A DNA stretch of 64,000 bases, from NCBI GenBank assembly GCA_003134555.1, contig PLBO01000135.1, forward strand, positions 124,001-188,000, written 5' to 3'. A model generated the notes under the pieces. It was not told where the DNA came from. It searched no databases and worked only from the letters and a program-made list of their open reading frames with translations. The position numbers were made by a program, and so were the translations under genes. The stretch's first letter is position 1. The number at the start of each line of letters is the position of its first letter. Source of the stretch: Actinomycetota bacterium. Lineage in GTDB: Bacteria; Actinomycetota; Acidimicrobiia; IMCC26256; PALSA-610. Shown piece by piece: positions 33,458 through 42,020 of the stretch.

Positions 33458-34299
33458 TGGCCTGGAGGCTCTCGATCGAACACGTCACCAGCTACGAGTA
33501 CGAAGGGGAGGTTCTCGCGTCGTACAACGAGGCGCGCATGAGTCCGGCCCGCGACGCCACGCAGATGGTTCTCGATCATCGCGTCGACGTTCGCCCGAGC
33601 GTTCCCGTCATGCACTACATCGACTACTGGGGTACCGAAGTGAGCGCGTTCGACGTTCACGAGCCGCACGACCGGCTCATCGTCGCGGCGCGCTCGCTGG
33701 TCGAAACCGTTGCTGCCTTTCCCGACGTCACTGATACCGACTGGGAGGTCTTGTGCGATGAAAATGTTCGCGACCAGTTCTACGAATACCTCCACCCATC
33801 TCCCTATGTTCCGATCGACGAACCGTTTCGTGATGTCGCGGTCTCGATCGCCGATGGTCGCACACCTCGCGAGACGGTCGAGGCCGTCAGCGCGTGGGTC
33901 CGCGAGAGCCTTGCGTACGAGGCCGGCGCGACCGACGTCTCGACGAACGCGCGGTCCGCCCTCGAACTGGGTCGCGGCGTCTGCCAGGACTTCGTCCATG
34001 TCGCGCTGGCGTTGCTGAGAGCCGCCGGCATACCGGCTCGGTATGCCTCCGGTTATCTGCATCCCGACGTCGACGCGTCGATCGACACGGCGGTGACCGG
34101 CCAGAGTCACGCCTGGCTCGAAGCGTGGACGGGGTCCTGGCAGCGCATCGACCCGACCAGTGGCGCCGACGTGGGCGAACAGCACGTGCTGGTCGCGCGC
34201 GGGCGCGACTACGCCGACGTCGCGCCGCTCAAGGGCGTCTACAACGGGCCGGCCGCGCGCTCGAGCGACGTGCGGGTCACGATCCGCCGCGTTGCCTGA
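33457..34299 (+). CDS. Transglutaminase-like protease of the ATP-grasp cluster
   Basis: 280 residues. An N-terminal beta-rich domain (WRLSIEHVTSYEYEGEV, the bacterial transglutaminase N-terminal motif) is followed by a papain-fold transglutaminase with Cys in GRGVCQDFVH near 175, His in QSHAWLEAW near 217 and Asp in WQRIDPTSG near 231, a complete triad. Family members are usually cysteine peptidases rather than cross-linkers. Translation is coupled to the alpha-E gene (TAATG), supporting a common complex or pathway that ligates and cleaves a peptide-like product. Confidence 0.93.
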   Translation: MAWRLSIEHVTSYEYEGEVLASYNEARMSPARDATQMVLDHRVDVRPSVPVMHYIDYWGTEVSAFDVHEPHDRLIVAARSLVETVAAFPDVTDTDWEVLCDENVRDQFYEYLHPSPYVPIDEPFRDVAVSIADGRTPRETVEAVSAWVRESLAYEAGATDVSTNARSALELGRGVCQDFVHVALALLRAAGIPARYASGYLHPDVDASIDTAVTGQSHAWLEAWTGSWQRIDPTSGADVGEQHVLVARGRDYADVAPLKGVYNGPAARSSDVRVTIRRVA

Positions 34300-34327
34300 C
34301 TGCCCACCACGGCTCGCCGCTTGCCGC

Positions 34328-35824
34328 TCAGATCTTGACCCGGGCGGCCTCGGCGAGGATCGCGGCGCGATCCGCCGGGAGGAGATAGCCGCTCGCGATC
34401 GCCTTGTCGGTCGCCCGGCGGAACGCCGTGAGGTACGCCGCCTTGTTCGGATAGAGCCGTTCGAGAGTTGCTTGGTCGAAGGGACGGGTGCTTCCGAATA
34501 CCACGCAGATGACGCTGGACGTGTCGGTTGCGGTACCGGACAGCGCGGCGACGGGTACGTCGTTCGCCGCGGTACGGACGCCGCCGATCGCATTGCCGAG
34601 ACTGTCGCGTTGCACGGTGACCGAGCCCTTGACCGTCGCAATCTTCATGCGCGGCGCCGGTGGAGGCGGTGTACCCGTTCGGATCCATCGATCGAGTTGG
34701 TCGAGCGCGGACGCGACGATGTAGTGCGTCGGTGCCGTGTTGATCCCCCCCTTGCACGGCAGGATGCTCGCGTTCCCGCCGAGGAGATACGCGTCGGCGT
34801 GCGCGGCGCCGGCTACATCCCACAGCCGGATGTGCGCGGAATCGGGCTGGCGCGCGGCGAAATAGCCCAGGAACGTCTCGTCGGTCTCCGTCTCCAGCAG
34901 GAAGACAGGGACGTCGACGTCGTCACGAATGCGAATGCCACCCGTGATGCCGCTCGAGATGTCGCCACCGGAGATCGGAATCGCGCCGCCGCCGCGGCTG
35001 TGCACGAAGAAGCCGTCGAAGATGCGCGCGGTAGGTTGGATCGCGTCGATGTAGGTCGTCAGCTCGAACGCGGATTGCGACTCGCCGATGGCGACGATGC
35101 GTTGCGGTCGCAGTGCGCCGAGTGCACGGGCACCGGGCGCAAGGAGCGAGCGACCGACCTGCGAGAAGATGTCGAGCGCGTACTCATCTCCGGGATGGTG
35201 CAGCGAGGCGTAGCGCACCGGGTCGGCGCCGCGGAGTCCTCCGGTCGGGAGCCCGGCGACGGCGACCACGCCCGTGCCGCCCTCCACGCCGATCTTTTGC
35301 ACCGACACTCCCACCCACGCGTAGCCGCTCCGCGTGATCTCGGTGCCGGCATAGGAGAAATCCGGCGCCGCGTCCGACCCGCTGCTGACGTTCAACCACT
35401 CGACGAGCAGCGTCCCGTTGAAGTGTTTCGCGTCGCGTGGCCGGCGAACGATGATGCGCGTGCGGTAGGGCGCGCTCGCCTTGGGGGCGACCGACCAACG
35501 CCCGTCCTTCCCCTGGGCTCCGACACCGCGGAACGACTCTGCCGTTCCCGACGCGAAGTATTCGGTATCGGAGTAGCCCGCCTTCGCCAGATCGAGGCTC
35601 GTCGCCGACAACAGGTTGGCACCCTTCCCCGCGGTGATCGGGCCGCTGAGCCGGGCCGCCGGCCCTTTCGGCGCGGGGGCCCGGGTCGACGGTGGTGTCG
35701 GCGTCGACCGTGGCGCGGTTGTCGACGAAGCCGGTGACGACGTATGCGACGACGACGAGCAGCCGGCGAGCGCGGTGACCGCAGCCACGGCGACGCCGAT
35801 GATGACGCATCTCTTGCCGGCCAT
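34328..35824 (-). CDS. Lipoprotein with alpha/beta hydrolase domain (PF20091-like)
   Basis: 498 residues with a lipoprotein signal (VAAVTALAGC, Cys near 22) and a Ser/Thr/Pro linker. The hydrolase domain has a nucleophile elbow GESQSA near residue 247, HSRGGGAIPI after it, and a late GAAHADAY likely carrying the catalytic His; an acid residue sits in FLLETETDE. The family (alpha/beta hydrolase domain-containing proteins, PF20091) has unknown substrates, some of them esters or lactones. Exported and anchored outside the membrane. It is divergent from the PPOX-class gene with about 55 bp between starts, which probably share promoters. Confidence 0.86.
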   Translation of the reverse strand: MAGKRCVIIGVAVAAVTALAGCSSSSHTSSPASSTTAPRSTPTPPSTRAPAPKGPAARLSGPITAGKGANLLSATSLDLAKAGYSDTEYFASGTAESFRGVGAQGKDGRWSVAPKASAPYRTRIIVRRPRDAKHFNGTLLVEWLNVSSGSDAAPDFSYAGTEITRSGYAWVGVSVQKIGVEGGTGVVAVAGLPTGGLRGADPVRYASLHHPGDEYALDIFSQVGRSLLAPGARALGALRPQRIVAIGESQSAFELTTYIDAIQPTARIFDGFFVHSRGGGAIPISGGDISSGITGGIRIRDDVDVPVFLLETETDETFLGYFAARQPDSAHIRLWDVAGAAHADAYLLGGNASILPCKGGINTAPTHYIVASALDQLDRWIRTGTPPPPAPRMKIATVKGSVTVQRDSLGNAIGGVRTAANDVPVAALSGTATDTSSVICVVFGSTRPFDQATLERLYPNKAAYLTAFRRATDKAIASGYLLPADRAAILAEAARVKI

Positions 35825-35879
35825 TCGGCGAGTCTCGCGCGTCGTCGCGTTCTCGGCGGTGCGGCTCTACGGTGTCCAG

Positions 35880-36284
35880 ATGCACCAGCAGGAGATGCGG
35901 CGCCGGGTGACCGGCGCTCGCGTGGCTCGTCTGGCTACCGTCACGGTCGACGGGCGACCCCACCTCGTGCCGTGTTGCTTCGTGCTCTCCGGTGACGTCG
36001 TGTATTCCGCGATCGATGCGAAGCCGAAGTCGACGATCGCCTTGCGGCGGCTCGAGAACCTGCGAGCGAATCCGCACGCGGCACTCCTCGTCGACCACTA
36101 CTCGGACGACTGGTCGACGTTGTGGTGGGTACGAATGGACGGCGAGGGACGCGTCCTCGAGGGGGGTGACGAACGCGCCGCCGCGATCGTGCTCCTCACG
36201 CAGAAGTACTCCGTGTACGCGGCCGAGCCACCGCCGGGCGCGGTCGTGGCGATCGACCTCGTCGGATGGAGAGGCTGGCCGTAA
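35880..36284 (+). CDS. PPOX-class F420-dependent oxidoreductase (TIGR03668-like)
   Basis: 134 residues from ATG 35880. A TACGGT hexamer ending 6 bp before the ATG suggests a leaderless transcript. The split-barrel flavin/F420-binding fold is evident from ARLATVTVDGRPHLVPCCFVLSGDVVYSAID (several short motifs) and ALLVDHYSDDWSTLWWVRMDGEGRVLE. The TIGR03668 group (Rv0121-like) binds F420 and probably reduces quinones or haem-derived compounds; activity is unproven. No operon partner is obvious, although the next gene begins 62 bp later. Confidence 0.85.
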   Translation: MHQQEMRRRVTGARVARLATVTVDGRPHLVPCCFVLSGDVVYSAIDAKPKSTIALRRLENLRANPHAALLVDHYSDDWSTLWWVRMDGEGRVLEGGDERAAAIVLLTQKYSVYAAEPPPGAVVAIDLVGWRGWP

Positions 36285-36348
36285 TCGACCGGTCGCGACA
36301 CGTTTGCCGCGTGCCGAGACGGCCGGGCGGCGCCCTACGCTGCTCATG

Positions 36349-37164
36349 GTGACCGAGTACGCCGACCCCGATCTCCAGACCGTCGCGCCGCTACCGCCCG
36401 ATCCGCGGCCGGCCCCCGGCTTTCGGCGCGCGACGCGACGACCCGATCGTGGACCGCTGGCGGCACTGGTCGCCGCGTTGGTGGTCGTTTCGCTCGTCGT
36501 CGGTTTCGGCATCGCAACGATCGTCGTGAACGCGCGCGATTCGAGTCCGAAGCGCGCGGTCAACTTGGTGCCCGACGACAGCGTTCTCGGCGAGCTCATT
36601 CTTCGCCAGAGCGACGTTCCCGCGGGCGACAACGTGACGCTTCTACGCCAAGGTGCGTCGCTCACCGTCGCCACGCTCGATCTCTGCAACGGGCGCTTTG
36701 CCAGCGAGACGCAGCGCATCGCACGGCGCCAGGTCGCGCTCACCGGCGGTCCGGGTCTGCTCATGAGCACCGAGGCGATTCTGTATCGCGGTCCTTCCAC
36801 GGGCGCGCAGGCGCTCGGCGAGCTGCAATCGGTCGCGGCACACTGCCCCTCGACTCCTGTGAAGAGCCCAGTCGGTGACGATACGGTCACGACCAAATTT
36901 CGGTCGGCGCCCGATGGCTCATGGTCGCGAACCCCGTCGGTCCAGCGACTCGCGTACGACTTCGTGACGACCGACGCGGCGACGGGCGAGGCGGTGCACT
37001 CGGTCGCGGTTTACCTGCGGAGGGGTCGGGTGCTGATGGGCATCTACTTCGCGCGACCCGACGGACCGCAGGATGCCGTCGCCGGTCGCACCACGCTCGC
37101 CGGCGTCGTCGCAGTGTTCGAGGCGCGCCTGGCGAAGGTCCCGGCGGGCGTCGCGGGCGACTGA
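36349..37164 (+). CDS. Membrane-anchored protein of unknown function
   Basis: 271 residues from GTG 36349; ATG 36346 is one codon earlier. A TACGCT hexamer seven bases before the GTG fits a leaderless start. A Pro/Arg-rich cytoplasmic head is followed by one strong membrane helix (ALVAALVVVSLVVGFGIATIVV, near residues 40-62), and the rest is outside. The outer domain has two Cys (LDLCNGRF and AAHCPSTP) that may form a disulfide and a beta-rich end (VHSVAVYLRRGRVLMGIYF). It resembles mycobacterial sensor-domain/lipoprotein-like folds only in outline; no family is claimed. Confidence 0.72.
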   Translation: MTEYADPDLQTVAPLPPDPRPAPGFRRATRRPDRGPLAALVAALVVVSLVVGFGIATIVVNARDSSPKRAVNLVPDDSVLGELILRQSDVPAGDNVTLLRQGASLTVATLDLCNGRFASETQRIARRQVALTGGPGLLMSTEAILYRGPSTGAQALGELQSVAAHCPSTPVKSPVGDDTVTTKFRSAPDGSWSRTPSVQRLAYDFVTTDAATGEAVHSVAVYLRRGRVLMGIYFARPDGPQDAVAGRTTLAGVVAVFEARLAKVPAGVAGD

Positions 37165-37290
37165 TCGGCCGCGCTCGCTGCGTCGGGGACGATTCCGTTC
37201 CCGAACCCGATCGGCGTGCCTCCTGCAAGCACCGACTGACCGATCGCCGCGCCCGTCGACAGTCGTGCGCCCAAGTGCGATCATTCGGCC

Positions 37291-38427
37291 ATGGCGACCA
37301 CTCCACGTGCGCACGACGACCTCGAAGCGATCCTCTCGCAGGTTGCGGTCGACGACGGCGCGGCCACGCACACCATCGCCTCGGACTTCGACGCGACGTT
37401 CACCTGGAACTACGCGAAGGGCGAACGCCCTGCCCTCGACAAGCTCTACGAGAAGGCGAAGACCTCGCAGTGGAACGGAGCGACCGATCTCGACTGGTCG
37501 ACCGAGGTCGATCCCGAACGAACCGCGGTCGAGCTCTCCCGGAACGATCGCCGCATGCAGTACGTGCGGTCTCTCGTCGACGAGCCCGGTTCGCCGGTGC
37601 GGAGTTGGGGTGAGCGCGAGATCACGCGCTACGCGATGGAGAATACCGCCCATCGAGTGAGTCAGTTCCTGCACGGCGAGCAGGGCGCGTTGATCTGCAC
37701 CGCCCGAATCGTCGAGACGGTGCCGTGGATCGACGCCAAGTACTACGCGTCGACTCAGGTGCTCGACGAGGCGCGCCACGTCGAGGTGTTCGGACGGTAT
37801 CTCGACGAAAAGCTGGAGACGCGCTACCCGATGAACGCGCACCTGGGAGCGCTCATCGACGACGTTCTCTCCGATTCGCGTTGGGACATCACGTACCTCG
37901 GGATGCAGATCCTGATCGAGGGTCTCGCGCTGGCCGCCTTCGGAACCATCTACCGGACGAGCTCCGAGCCCTTGCTGCGCCAGCTCATCCGCTACGTCAT
38001 GAGCGACGAAGCTCGGCACGTGGCGTTCGGCGTGCTGTCACTGCAGGAGGCGTACGCGGAGTTGTCGGGGCCGGAGCTGCGGGAACGCCAGGAGTTCGTG
38101 TACGAGGGTTCTCTGCGGATGCGCGACCGCTTCCTGCATCAGGAGGTCTGGGAACGTCTCGGCGTGTCGGCTCGGGCAATCGTTCCCTATTTCATTCGCC
38201 AGAACCGCGACGAGGAGATCCTCTTCCAGCGCATGTTGTTCGCGAAGATCGTGCCGAACTGCAAGAAGCTGGGTCTGCTCGACCCCCGCACGCCGTGGCT
38301 CCGCGAGCGGTTCACCGAGATGGGCGTGCTCGAGTACGAAGACTTCGTCGACACGAGTGTCGAGTACACCGAGCTCAACGCGATCGAGCAGGAACGGTCG
38401 ACCACCGAGGCGGCGGTGGGCCAGTGA
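37291..38427 (+). CDS. Ferritin-like diiron-carboxylate protein
   Basis: 378 residues from ATG 37291. Two E-x(29-30)-DEARH motifs form the diiron site: HGEQGAL with LDEARHVEVF near residue 160, and IEGLALA with SDEARHVAFG near 239. This is the layout of ferritin-like oxygenases and related AurF/ribonucleotide-reductase-type proteins. Length and helical content fit an oxygenase, not a ferritin. The next gene, an SDR, starts inside its stop (GTGA), and a kinase-like gene follows with ATGA overlap, so the three form a tightly coupled operon. The substrate is unknown. Confidence 0.85.
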   Translation: MATTPRAHDDLEAILSQVAVDDGAATHTIASDFDATFTWNYAKGERPALDKLYEKAKTSQWNGATDLDWSTEVDPERTAVELSRNDRRMQYVRSLVDEPGSPVRSWGEREITRYAMENTAHRVSQFLHGEQGALICTARIVETVPWIDAKYYASTQVLDEARHVEVFGRYLDEKLETRYPMNAHLGALIDDVLSDSRWDITYLGMQILIEGLALAAFGTIYRTSSEPLLRQLIRYVMSDEARHVAFGVLSLQEAYAELSGPELRERQEFVYEGSLRMRDRFLHQEVWERLGVSARAIVPYFIRQNRDEEILFQRMLFAKIVPNCKKLGLLDPRTPWLRERFTEMGVLEYEDFVDTSVEYTELNAIEQERSTTEAAVGQ

Positions 38428-39203
38428 AGTTGTCCGGTGCCAGGGTGGTCGTGACCGGTGCGTCGCGCGGGATCGGCGCGGCGCTGGCAACGGAGTTGGC
38501 GGCGCGGGGCGCTCGTGTCGTGCTCGTCGCGCGATCGGTCGAGCCGCTCGAGAAGCTCGCGGCCGAGCTCGGGGGCGAGGCCTTTCCCGCCGATCTCGCC
38601 GTCGCGTCCGGCATCGAGCCGCTGGTGCGGCGGATCGAGGCCGACGGTCCGATCGACGTGCTGGTCAACAACGCGGGCCTCGACCTCACCGGCGATCTCG
38701 TCGCCCTCCCGACCGACGAGATCGCGCGCCTGCTCGCGGTCAACCTCTGTGCACCGATGCTGTTGTGCCGGGCGGTGCTCCCGGGCATGCGGAGCCGGCG
38801 CCGGGGACACATCGTCAACGTGTCGTCGATCGCGGGCACCAATGCGCTGCCCGGTCTCGCGCCGTATTCCGCCTCGAAGGCCGGGCTCAGTCACTTCACG
38901 GCGGCGCTTCGGGCCGAGCTGAAGGGGACGCCGATCACGACGACGCTCGCGCAGGTCGGTCCCGTCGAGAGCACGATGATCGATTCCCTGCGCGCGCACC
39001 AGCCGACGCGTCGCGCGCTCGCCCGGCTCGAACGATTGCACGTCTCGTTCGATCTGCAAATGCCCGTCGTGGTCGACGCGCTCGTCGACGCGATTCAGCG
39101 GGACAAGCGCCATGTCCGCCTACCAAGGCGCGACGCGCTCTTCCCCTTGATCGTCGAGGTGCCGCGCCGCGTCACCGAGTTCCTCTTGGCGGGTGTGAGA
39201 TGA
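38424..39203 (+). CDS. Short-chain dehydrogenase/reductase
   Basis: 259 residues from GTG 38424, overlapping the diiron gene by 4 nt. Classical SDR: VVVTGASRGIGAALA cofactor loop near residue 12, NNAG in DVLVNNAGLDLTG, Ser in NVSSIAG, and the YSASK catalytic Tyr-Lys pair near 150. The C-terminal LFPLIVEVPRRVTEFLL segment is hydrophobic and may give membrane association. It probably oxidises or reduces the product of the upstream diiron protein, as the genes are coupled; this is inference. Confidence 0.9.
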   Translation: MKLSGARVVVTGASRGIGAALATELAARGARVVLVARSVEPLEKLAAELGGEAFPADLAVASGIEPLVRRIEADGPIDVLVNNAGLDLTGDLVALPTDEIARLLAVNLCAPMLLCRAVLPGMRSRRRGHIVNVSSIAGTNALPGLAPYSASKAGLSHFTAALRAELKGTPITTTLAQVGPVESTMIDSLRAHQPTRRALARLERLHVSFDLQMPVVVDALVDAIQRDKRHVRLPRRDALFPLIVEVPRRVTEFLLAGVR

Positions 39204-40243
39204 CGATTCCGAAGACGATCGACGACATCACCCCCGAATGGCTGAGCGACACACTCGGACGGTCGGTGACGCAGGTGACGAAGGAACCCGTAGGTGTCGG
39301 TGTCGGTCTCGTGGGCCAGCTGTTCCGGCTCCGGATGGAAGGTGACGGCGAACCCTCGACCGTCATCGCGAAACTCGCCGCGCCCACCGAAGAGGGTCGC
39401 TTCGTCGCCACCGTCCTCAACATGTACGGCCGTGAGGTCGGCTTCTACACCGAGCTGTCACCACGCACTTCGATCGCGCATCCGGTCTGCTATTTCGCCG
39501 CGCACGATCCGGCAACTCAGGACACGGTGCTGCTGCTCGAGGACGTCTCGGTCCGAGGACGCGGCGGCGACCAGGTGGCGGGCTGTTCGCTCGTCGAGGC
39601 GCGTCCCGCGATCCGCACCCTCGCCCGGTTGCATGCCTGCTTCTGGGACGACCCGTCGTTGGCGTCGTCGTCGTTCCTCCTGCGATTGGCCGACGATCCG
39701 TATCCCGCCGCGGTGGCGATGGCGTACGAGATGGCATGGCCGCGCGTGCAGGAGTTCTTCGGCGACATGATCGACGAGCGAGTCCGCGACTTCGGCGACG
39801 GATACGCGAAGCTGATTCCCGCGATGTTCGCCAAGCTGTGCGACGGGCCGCTCGTGCTGTCGCACTCCGACTGGCGGCTCGACAATCTCTTCTTCACCGA
39901 CGACGACGTGATCGCGGTCGACTGGCAGCTCATCGACCGGTCGGTCGGTCCGCGTGATCTCTCCTATCACGTGAGCCAGAGCGTCAACATCGACCATCCG
40001 GCGGGTTACGAGCACGCGTTCGACACGTACGTCTCCGACCTCGACGAGCTCGGAGTCGAGGTCGACCCGACGTGGGCCTGGGAGATGTACCGCTACGGCA
40101 CGATGCTCGGATTCGTGTACCCGGTAATCGCCACGGGTGCGCTGACGATCGAGGACCCTCGGCATGTCGAGCTCACCCGGGCGCTCTTCCGGCGCAGCCT
40201 GGCGGCACTGGACGCGCTCGACGCATTCGCGCTGGCGCTGTAG
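39200..40243 (+). CDS. Phosphotransferase-family (APH/EcK-like) kinase
   Basis: 347 residues from ATG 39200, overlapping the SDR stop (ATGA). The protein-kinase-like fold of the aminoglycoside phosphotransferase / ecdysteroid-kinase family: GVGLVGQLFRLRM (glycine-rich loop), VIAKLAAP (ATP-Lys), catalytic HSDWRLDNLFF near residue 222 and VIAVDWQLIDR carrying the metal Asp near 237. Such enzymes phosphorylate small hydroxylated molecules, or in acyl-CoA dehydrogenase-linked forms (ACAD10-like) 4-hydroxy acids. Coupling to SDR and diiron genes hints at kinase action on a hydroxylated lipid or terpenoid; inference. Confidence 0.88.
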   Translation: MTIPKTIDDITPEWLSDTLGRSVTQVTKEPVGVGVGLVGQLFRLRMEGDGEPSTVIAKLAAPTEEGRFVATVLNMYGREVGFYTELSPRTSIAHPVCYFAAHDPATQDTVLLLEDVSVRGRGGDQVAGCSLVEARPAIRTLARLHACFWDDPSLASSSFLLRLADDPYPAAVAMAYEMAWPRVQEFFGDMIDERVRDFGDGYAKLIPAMFAKLCDGPLVLSHSDWRLDNLFFTDDDVIAVDWQLIDRSVGPRDLSYHVSQSVNIDHPAGYEHAFDTYVSDLDELGVEVDPTWAWEMYRYGTMLGFVYPVIATGALTIEDPRHVELTRALFRRSLAALDALDAFALAL

Positions 40244-40392
40244 CGGCCGTCGGAGCCGCGCGCGAGCCGGTGTGTCGGCTGGCCTATGCTCGAAGTGCCG
40301 TGCGCGCCACGCCCGGCGCCTGGCGACCCTCCTGGACCCCGGGGCTGGTCGGAGCAACGACTTTTCTCCCTTTCCAGAGAGCCGAGACGCCC

Positions 40393-41337
40393 ATGACAAC
40401 GCTGTTGGATCCCCCTGCTGCGCCTCAACGCGCGCCGGAAACCGTACCGAGCCGAGCCAGTGTGCGGGCCGGGCGATTGGTCACCGGAGTGCTCATGATC
40501 AGTCCGCCGCTGGCGCTCGGAATCGCGGTTCCCATGCTCTGGGGGCATGCGGTGAGCCTGCTCGACATCGTCCTCGCGGCGATCTTCTACGTCGTGACCG
40601 GCTTCGGGATCGCGGTCGGCTATCACCGGCTGTTCACGCACCGCAGCTTTCAGGCGGTGCGTTGGCTCAAGATCCTGCTCGCGTCGACCGGCTCGATGGC
40701 GGTCGAAGGTTCCGTCGTCGGTTGGGTCGCCATCCATCGTCGCCATCACGTGTTCAGTGACAAGCCCGGTGATCCGCACTCGCCCCACGAGTACGGTCCC
40801 GGACCGGGTGCGCAGCTCCGCGGGTTCGTCCACGCGCATGTCGGCTGGTTGTTCAAGGTCGACCCGACCTCGGCGGAGCGCTACGCACCCGACCTCCTGG
40901 CCGACGCCGACACGGTGATCATCAGCCGGCTGTTCCCGATCTTCGCGGTGCTGTCGCTCGCCGCGCCGTTCTTCTTGGGCTGGACGATCACCGGCGCGCT
41001 CAGCGGTGCACTGACTGCGTTCTTGTGGGCGGGCCTGGCGCGCATGATGCTGCTGCATCACGTGACCTGGAGTGTGAACTCCATCTGCCACATGTTCGGG
41101 AGCAAGCCCGCGACGCAGAAGGACTGCAGCACCAACTTCGCGCCGCTCGGTGTGATCTCGTTCGGGGAGGCATGGCACAACTTCCATCACGCCTTCCCGC
41201 GTTCTGCTCGCCACGGCGCGCTCGCGCATCAGGTCGACCCGGGCGCGGCGCTCATCCGGCTCTTCGAGCGTGCGGGCTGGGCGACCGACGTGCATTGGCC
41301 GACCCCGGCCCAGCTCGCGATCTGCAGGTCGGACTAG
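40393..41337 (+). CDS. Acyl-CoA (delta-9 type) fatty acid desaturase
   Basis: 314 residues from ATG 40393. A membrane di-iron desaturase with His boxes HRLFTH near residue 78, HRRHH near 115 and HNFHH near 262, and four hydrophobic segments around them (GIAVPMLWG, IVLAAIFYVVTGFGIAVG, LFPIFAVLSLAAPFFLG, GALSGALTAFLW). Closest in plan to stearoyl-CoA desaturases (DesA3-like). It would introduce a cis double bond in a fatty acyl chain, using a separate ferredoxin/reductase. It follows the kinase gene by 149 bp, with a TATGCT hexamer upstream, so it may have its own promoter. Confidence 0.92.
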   Translation: MTTLLDPPAAPQRAPETVPSRASVRAGRLVTGVLMISPPLALGIAVPMLWGHAVSLLDIVLAAIFYVVTGFGIAVGYHRLFTHRSFQAVRWLKILLASTGSMAVEGSVVGWVAIHRRHHVFSDKPGDPHSPHEYGPGPGAQLRGFVHAHVGWLFKVDPTSAERYAPDLLADADTVIISRLFPIFAVLSLAAPFFLGWTITGALSGALTAFLWAGLARMMLLHHVTWSVNSICHMFGSKPATQKDCSTNFAPLGVISFGEAWHNFHHAFPRSARHGALAHQVDPGAALIRLFERAGWATDVHWPTPAQLAICRSD

Positions 41338-41341
41338 ACCA

Positions 41342-42016
41342 ATGTGCTTTTCCCCCGGCGCCGACGCGGTCGTCGGGGGAATCGTCGTCGTCGTGGGCGC
41401 GGACGCGTTGCGGCAGGTGCGCGAGCCGAAGCAGATCCTGATTGCTTCGCTCCCGGTGCTGTTCGGCCTGCATCAGCTCGACGAGGCCTTCGTGTGGTTG
41501 GGCCTGCAGGGCCGTGTCGCGGAGTCGATCGAACGGATCAGCATCTGGGGCTATCTCCTGTTCGCGTTGGCGTTACTGCCGGCACTCGTGCCGCTCGCGG
41601 TTCTCGCGGTCGAGCGATCACCTTTGCGCAGGCGCGTCATCGGCCTGCTCGCGCTGCTCGGAATCGGCGTGGGTGTCTCGCTCGGGGTCTCGCTCTTCCA
41701 GGGCTCCGTCAACGCCGCGATCGACGGTCGCTACGTCGCATACGACGTGAGCGCGTTGAGTCAGGGCCGTCAGCTCACTGCGCTCTACGTGGTGGCGGCG
41801 TGCGGCGCGCTCGTGGCGTGCAGCTATCGCGATCTTTTCGCGCTCGGCCTGATGAATCTCGTCGCGGTCCCGGTGCTGATGTGGTTGACCGTGAGTGGAT
41901 TCGTTTCGTTGTGGTGCTTCTGGGCGGCGATCGTGAGCGTCGTGATCGACTTTCACCTGAGGCGGACGGCGCGCGATCAGGAGTCGCACGCCGTCGGCGT
42001 ACTGAACGTAACGTGA
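41342..42016 (+). CDS. Integral membrane protein, DUF6629-like
   Basis: 224 residues from ATG 41342, 4 bp after the desaturase stop. The opening MCFSPGADAVVGGIVVVVGADALRQ is characteristic of a little-studied actinobacterial membrane family that begins MCFSA/P and contains FGLHQLDEAFVWLGL. About six to seven hydrophobic helices follow (GYLLFALALLPALVPLA, VIGLLALLGIGVGV, LGLMNLVAVPVLMW, VSLWCFWAAIVSVV). Function unknown. Close linkage to the desaturase suggests co-transcription only. Confidence 0.8.
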   Translation: MCFSPGADAVVGGIVVVVGADALRQVREPKQILIASLPVLFGLHQLDEAFVWLGLQGRVAESIERISIWGYLLFALALLPALVPLAVLAVERSPLRRRVIGLLALLGIGVGVSLGVSLFQGSVNAAIDGRYVAYDVSALSQGRQLTALYVVAACGALVACSYRDLFALGLMNLVAVPVLMWLTVSGFVSLWCFWAAIVSVVIDFHLRRTARDQESHAVGVLNVT

Positions 42017-42020
42017 GCCC

